Assembly: GCA_910584845.1 (NCBI GenBank)
Contig: CAJUDH010000005.1
Location: 62,001 to 126,000, forward strand
Direction of reading: 5' to 3'
DNA from: an uncultured Lachnospiraceae bacterium
GTDB taxonomy: Bacteria; Bacillota; Clostridia; Lachnospirales; Lachnospiraceae
DNA length: 64,000 nucleotides
A program made the position numbers and the translations under genes. Under the pieces are notes generated by a model. That model did no database searches and was not told the origin of the DNA. It was given only the letters and a program-made list of their open reading frames with translations. Numbering within the stretch: position 1 is the first letter of the stretch; every line of letters begins with the position of its first letter. Shown one piece after another: positions 61,963 to 64,000 of the stretch.

Positions 61963-62769
61963 TTACTGAAGCAGGCTCAGGACGCTCTGCGGTACAGAGT
62001 TGGACTGTGCCAGCATGGACTGAGAAGCCTGCAGAAGAATGTTGTTCTTCGTGAATGCAGTGATCTCGTCTGCCATATCGGTATCACGGATACGGCTCTC
62101 GGCAGCAGTAATGTTCTCAGACGTAACTTTCAGGTTGTTAACCGTATGCTCAAGCCTGTTCTGAGCAGCACCGAGGTCAGCACGGTAATCGGAAACCTTG
62201 TTGATAGCGGCCTTGATAGCAGTGATAGCAGCATTACCACCAGACAGGGTAGATACGTTGACGTTCTGGATGCTGATATCGCTGGCTGCCATACCACAAG
62301 TGGTCAGGGCAAGGGTCTCACCTGCTGTCGGGCCGATCTGGAAGGTAATTGCACCAGCGCTGATGGGCTTAACGCCGTTGAAGTCGGTATCGTTAGAAAT
62401 ACGGTTGATTTCCTCGATCAGACGGGTAACCTCTTTTTGCAGGTTGCCCCTAGCTACGCTGTTGTAAGTACCGTTTGCAGACTGGCTGGCCAGGGTGGTC
62501 AGACGCTGTAACATGGAGTGGGTCTCGGTCAAAGCACCTTCAGCGGTCTGGATCAAACCGATAGCATCGTTTGCGTTCTTCGTAGCCTGGTTCAGACCGT
62601 TGATCTGAGACCTCATGCTCTCGGAAATAGCAAGGCCTGCTGCGTCGTCGCCTGCACGGTTGATTCTGTAACCGGAAGACAATTTCTCAAGGTTCTTGCT
62701 CAGTGCGCTCTGGTTGGTTCCCAAATTTCTGTAAGAGTTAATCGCCGCTATGTTGTGTTGAATAATCAT
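61963..62769 (-). CDS. fliC: Flagellin, short form
   Basis: 268 aa. N-terminal D0/D1 region: MIIQHNIAAINSYRNLG, KNLEKLSSGYRINRAGDDAA, SANGTYNSVARGNLQKEV. C-terminal D1/D0: AAQNRLEHTVNNLKVTSENI, ESRIRDTDMADEITAFTKNN and a terminal SVLSLLQ. The variable centre is only about 60 residues (IGPTAGETLALTTCGMAASD) with an unusual Cys and several Ser/Thr residues that could carry glycans (NVNVSTLSGGNAAI). Secreted by the flagellar type III apparatus, so there is no signal peptide. AGGAGG is 8 nt before the ATG. The sequence is far better conserved to the flagellin consensus than its neighbour and is probably the main filament protein. Confidence 0.96.
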   Translation of the reverse strand: MIIQHNIAAINSYRNLGTNQSALSKNLEKLSSGYRINRAGDDAAGLAISESMRSQINGLNQATKNANDAIGLIQTAEGALTETHSMLQRLTTLASQSANGTYNSVARGNLQKEVTRLIEEINRISNDTDFNGVKPISAGAITFQIGPTAGETLALTTCGMAASDISIQNVNVSTLSGGNAAITAIKAAINKVSDYRADLGAAQNRLEHTVNNLKVTSENITAAESRIRDTDMADEITAFTKNNILLQASQSMLAQSNSVPQSVLSLLQ

Positions 62770-62831
62770 AAAATATTCCTCCTGTTTATCATGATTATAC
62801 CCCAGGAACTTCCCTGTCCCCAGCTAATTCT

Positions 62832-62852
62832 CCGAAGAGGGCCTTTCTTCGG
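62832..62852 (-). promoter_or_regulatory. Hairpin in the flagellin mRNA leader
   Basis: CCGAAGA (62832-62838) pairs perfectly with TCTTCGG (62846-62852) around a 7-nt loop, about 60 nt upstream of the start codon. GGA-containing segments lie between it and the Shine-Dalgarno site, as in flagellin leaders bound by CsrA; that link is inference. Confidence 0.5.
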
Positions 62853-62896
62853 AAAATTCTGTAAAGTTTATATATAATCTTGCTTTACATTCCTAA

Positions 62897-62922
62897 TTAT
62901 CGGCAGCCTTTTGTAAAACTTA
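62897..62922 (-). promoter_or_regulatory. Sigma-D (sigma-28) type promoter of the flagellin gene
   Basis: On the minus strand, GCCGATAA (62897-62904) with TAAG (62919-62922) 14 nt upstream, close to the TAAA-N15-GCCGATAA consensus of flagellar late genes. The leader to the ATG at 62769 is about 120 nt. Confidence 0.75.
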
Positions 62923-62955
62923 AGTGGATTTTTTAAAAATTTTCCGCTTTTTTTA

Positions 62956-63807
62956 CTATTGTAAAAGCTGCAAAACCAGCTCAACCGTCGAATTCGCCTG
63001 GGCTGCCATGGCGTTGGAAGACTGAAGGATGATATTTTCTTTCGTGTAATCCGTAAATTCCTCCGCCATATTCGTATCCCGGATCTGGGCTTCCGCCGCG
63101 TTCATGTTTTCGTTGGTAACATACAGGTTATTGTAAGCGTGCTGCAGACGGTTGCTGGCAGCGCCGAAGGTTGCCCGTACGTCCGCCACCGCCTCAATGG
63201 CTTCCTCAATCTTGGAAACGGCGGCATTGGAATCATCTAACGTTGCAAAACTGGTCTGATCCAGGTTGAGGTTCGCACTGCCCACATAATACCGTTCCAT
63301 CGCCAGCGTCTCTTGCGCCGAAGGGCCGACTTGGAAAACCACGTCGTCATTTGCCACAATCTCCGGAAGGGGCGGCCCCTTGGGCGCATCGTCATGGCCA
63401 AACAACTGGATCCCCGCAAAATGGGCCGTCTCCCCGATCCGGTCCAGTTCATCCAAAAGCTGCTGCCGCTCCGCATCCAGGTTCAGCCTGGCCTGGGTGG
63501 TATACGTACCGTTGGCAGACTGCACCGCCAAGGTTTTCAGCCTTGACAGCATGGAATGCACTTCCGCCAAAGCGCCGTCCCCGGTATTGGTAAAGCCAAT
63601 GCCGTCGTTGCAGTTCCTCATAGACTGGTCTAAACCGCGGATCTGGTTGCGCATCAATTCCGAAATCGCCAAGCCTGCCGCATCGTCGCCGGCCCGGTTA
63701 ATGCGGTAGCCGGAAGAAAGCTTCTCCAGGTTCTTCGCCAGTTTGCCTTGGGCTATCCCTTTATTCCTGGTAGCATTAATGCCAGGTATATTATTTCGTA
63801 TAATCAT
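62956..63807 (-). CDS. Flagellin-like protein, second and divergent copy
   Basis: 283 aa from ATG 63807 (AAGGTGG 9 nt upstream); the frame stays open 44 more codons through the leader. Flagellin core is intact: MIIRNNIPGINATRNKGIAQ, KNLEKLSSGYRINRAGDDAA, SANGTYTTQARLNL, AASNRLQHAYNNLYVTNENM, AEAQIRDTNMAEEFTDYTKE. The central part has a proline-rich insert (FGHDDAPKGPPLPEIVANDD) absent from the neighbour, and the N-terminal helix is diverged. A minor or specialised filament subunit is likely. It lies upstream of the main flagellin gene with its own promoter. Confidence 0.93.
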   Translation of the reverse strand: MIIRNNIPGINATRNKGIAQGKLAKNLEKLSSGYRINRAGDDAAGLAISELMRNQIRGLDQSMRNCNDGIGFTNTGDGALAEVHSMLSRLKTLAVQSANGTYTTQARLNLDAERQQLLDELDRIGETAHFAGIQLFGHDDAPKGPPLPEIVANDDVVFQVGPSAQETLAMERYYVGSANLNLDQTSFATLDDSNAAVSKIEEAIEAVADVRATFGAASNRLQHAYNNLYVTNENMNAAEAQIRDTNMAEEFTDYTKENIILQSSNAMAAQANSTVELVLQLLQ

Positions 63808-63985
63808 ATCGGTCAACCACCTTCCATCGTTACAAAACAGCCCGCCCGGCTTCCCTGCCTGGGCAAAGCCACCGCTTTTCAACCAAAAAGATAAACTTGC
63901 CCCCGCAAGCACCGCCATCCATGGATTTTGGCCTCCCACTCTGTAAAAAGCAGTTCATATGATAACTTTTTCGCGTCTGGTTATT

Positions 63986-63993
63986 ATATCGGC
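63986..63993 (-). promoter_or_regulatory. Sigma-D type -10 element of the second flagellin gene
   Basis: GCCGATAT on the minus strand at 63986-63993. The matching -35 would lie beyond the window edge. The leader to the ATG at 63807 is about 170 nt and includes a short CTTGC/GCAAG hairpin. Confidence 0.6.
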
Positions 63994-64000
63994 GGAAACC

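Noticed and set aside
61953..61984. TTGACA on the minus strand after the flagellin stop, as a promoter for the downstream operon
   Set aside because: The minus-strand TTGACA (61953-61958) has no acceptable -10 at 16-18 nt; the stretch there is the GC-rich hairpin.
1..64000. CRISPR arrays, tRNA or rRNA genes, insertion sequences
   Set aside because: No regularly spaced repeats, cloverleaf-like segments, rRNA sequence or transposase genes were recognised.

Overview
The window reads as part of a motile, strictly anaerobic Gram-positive (Clostridia; Lachnospiraceae-like is my best guess). The reasons are two short flagellins with sigma-D type promoters, strong AGGAGG ribosome binding sites with several TTG and GTG starts, a glycyl radical enzyme with its activase, and a densely packed GT2-rich glycosylation locus. 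Almost all of the DNA is coding and nearly every gene belongs to one theme: building and decorating a glycan, most likely the flagellin glycan. I see no polytopic membrane protein anywhere in the window: no flippase, polymerase, ABC exporter or initiating sugar-phosphate transferase. That argues against a capsule or exopolysaccharide locus and for sequential cytoplasmic glycosylation of flagellin.

Layout, right to left. (1) 61963-63807: two flagellin genes on the minus strand, each with a sigma-D-like promoter, and a terminator after the second. (2) 61796-42284, minus strand: a long glycosyltransferase operon. It starts with a SunS-like GT2-TPR protein, then five tandem DUF3880/CgeB-like transferases plus a GT2-CgeB fusion, a GT2, a frameshifted LicD, a GT8, a StrF-like protein, a GT2-methyltransferase tandem pair and two putative fucosyltransferases. 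(3) 38867-42258, plus strand: fcl-gmd-manC, the GDP-L-fucose pathway, converging on the fucosyltransferases. (4) 33990-38511, minus strand: a phosphonate operon made of a nucleotidyltransferase-cytidylyltransferase-PEP mutase fusion, an iron alcohol dehydrogenase and phosphonopyruvate decarboxylase. It converges on a plus-strand licD (33034-33924). (5) 32533-10, minus strand: 24 tightly packed, mostly overlapping genes. They follow a perfect TTGACA-17-TATAAT promoter and a leader of about 316 nt with strong hairpins. They encode a TagB-like/beta-propeller protein, a TagD-Gfo/Idh fusion, GDPD, a second LicD, a glycyl radical enzyme and its activase, two radical SAM enzymes, a GT-D transferase, the complete UDP-N-acetyl-L-fucosamine pathway, several GT2 and GT4 enzymes, FkbM methyltransferases, a HAD protein and a methyltransferase/kinase/cytidylyltransferase multidomain protein.

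How the genes may work together (inference): GDP-L-fucose and UDP-L-FucNAc feed the sugar transferases. The PEP mutase operon makes a phosphonate, predicted to be 2-hydroxyethylphosphonate, and activates it with CMP for LicD transfer. A separate TagD/TagB/LicD/GDPD set supplies phosphodiester-linked groups. A Rossmann-like GxGxxG module occurs 13 times in 12 genes of the left-hand operon, fused to unrelated catalytic domains and once standing alone. It looks like a shared ligand-binding or docking module of this glycosylation system.
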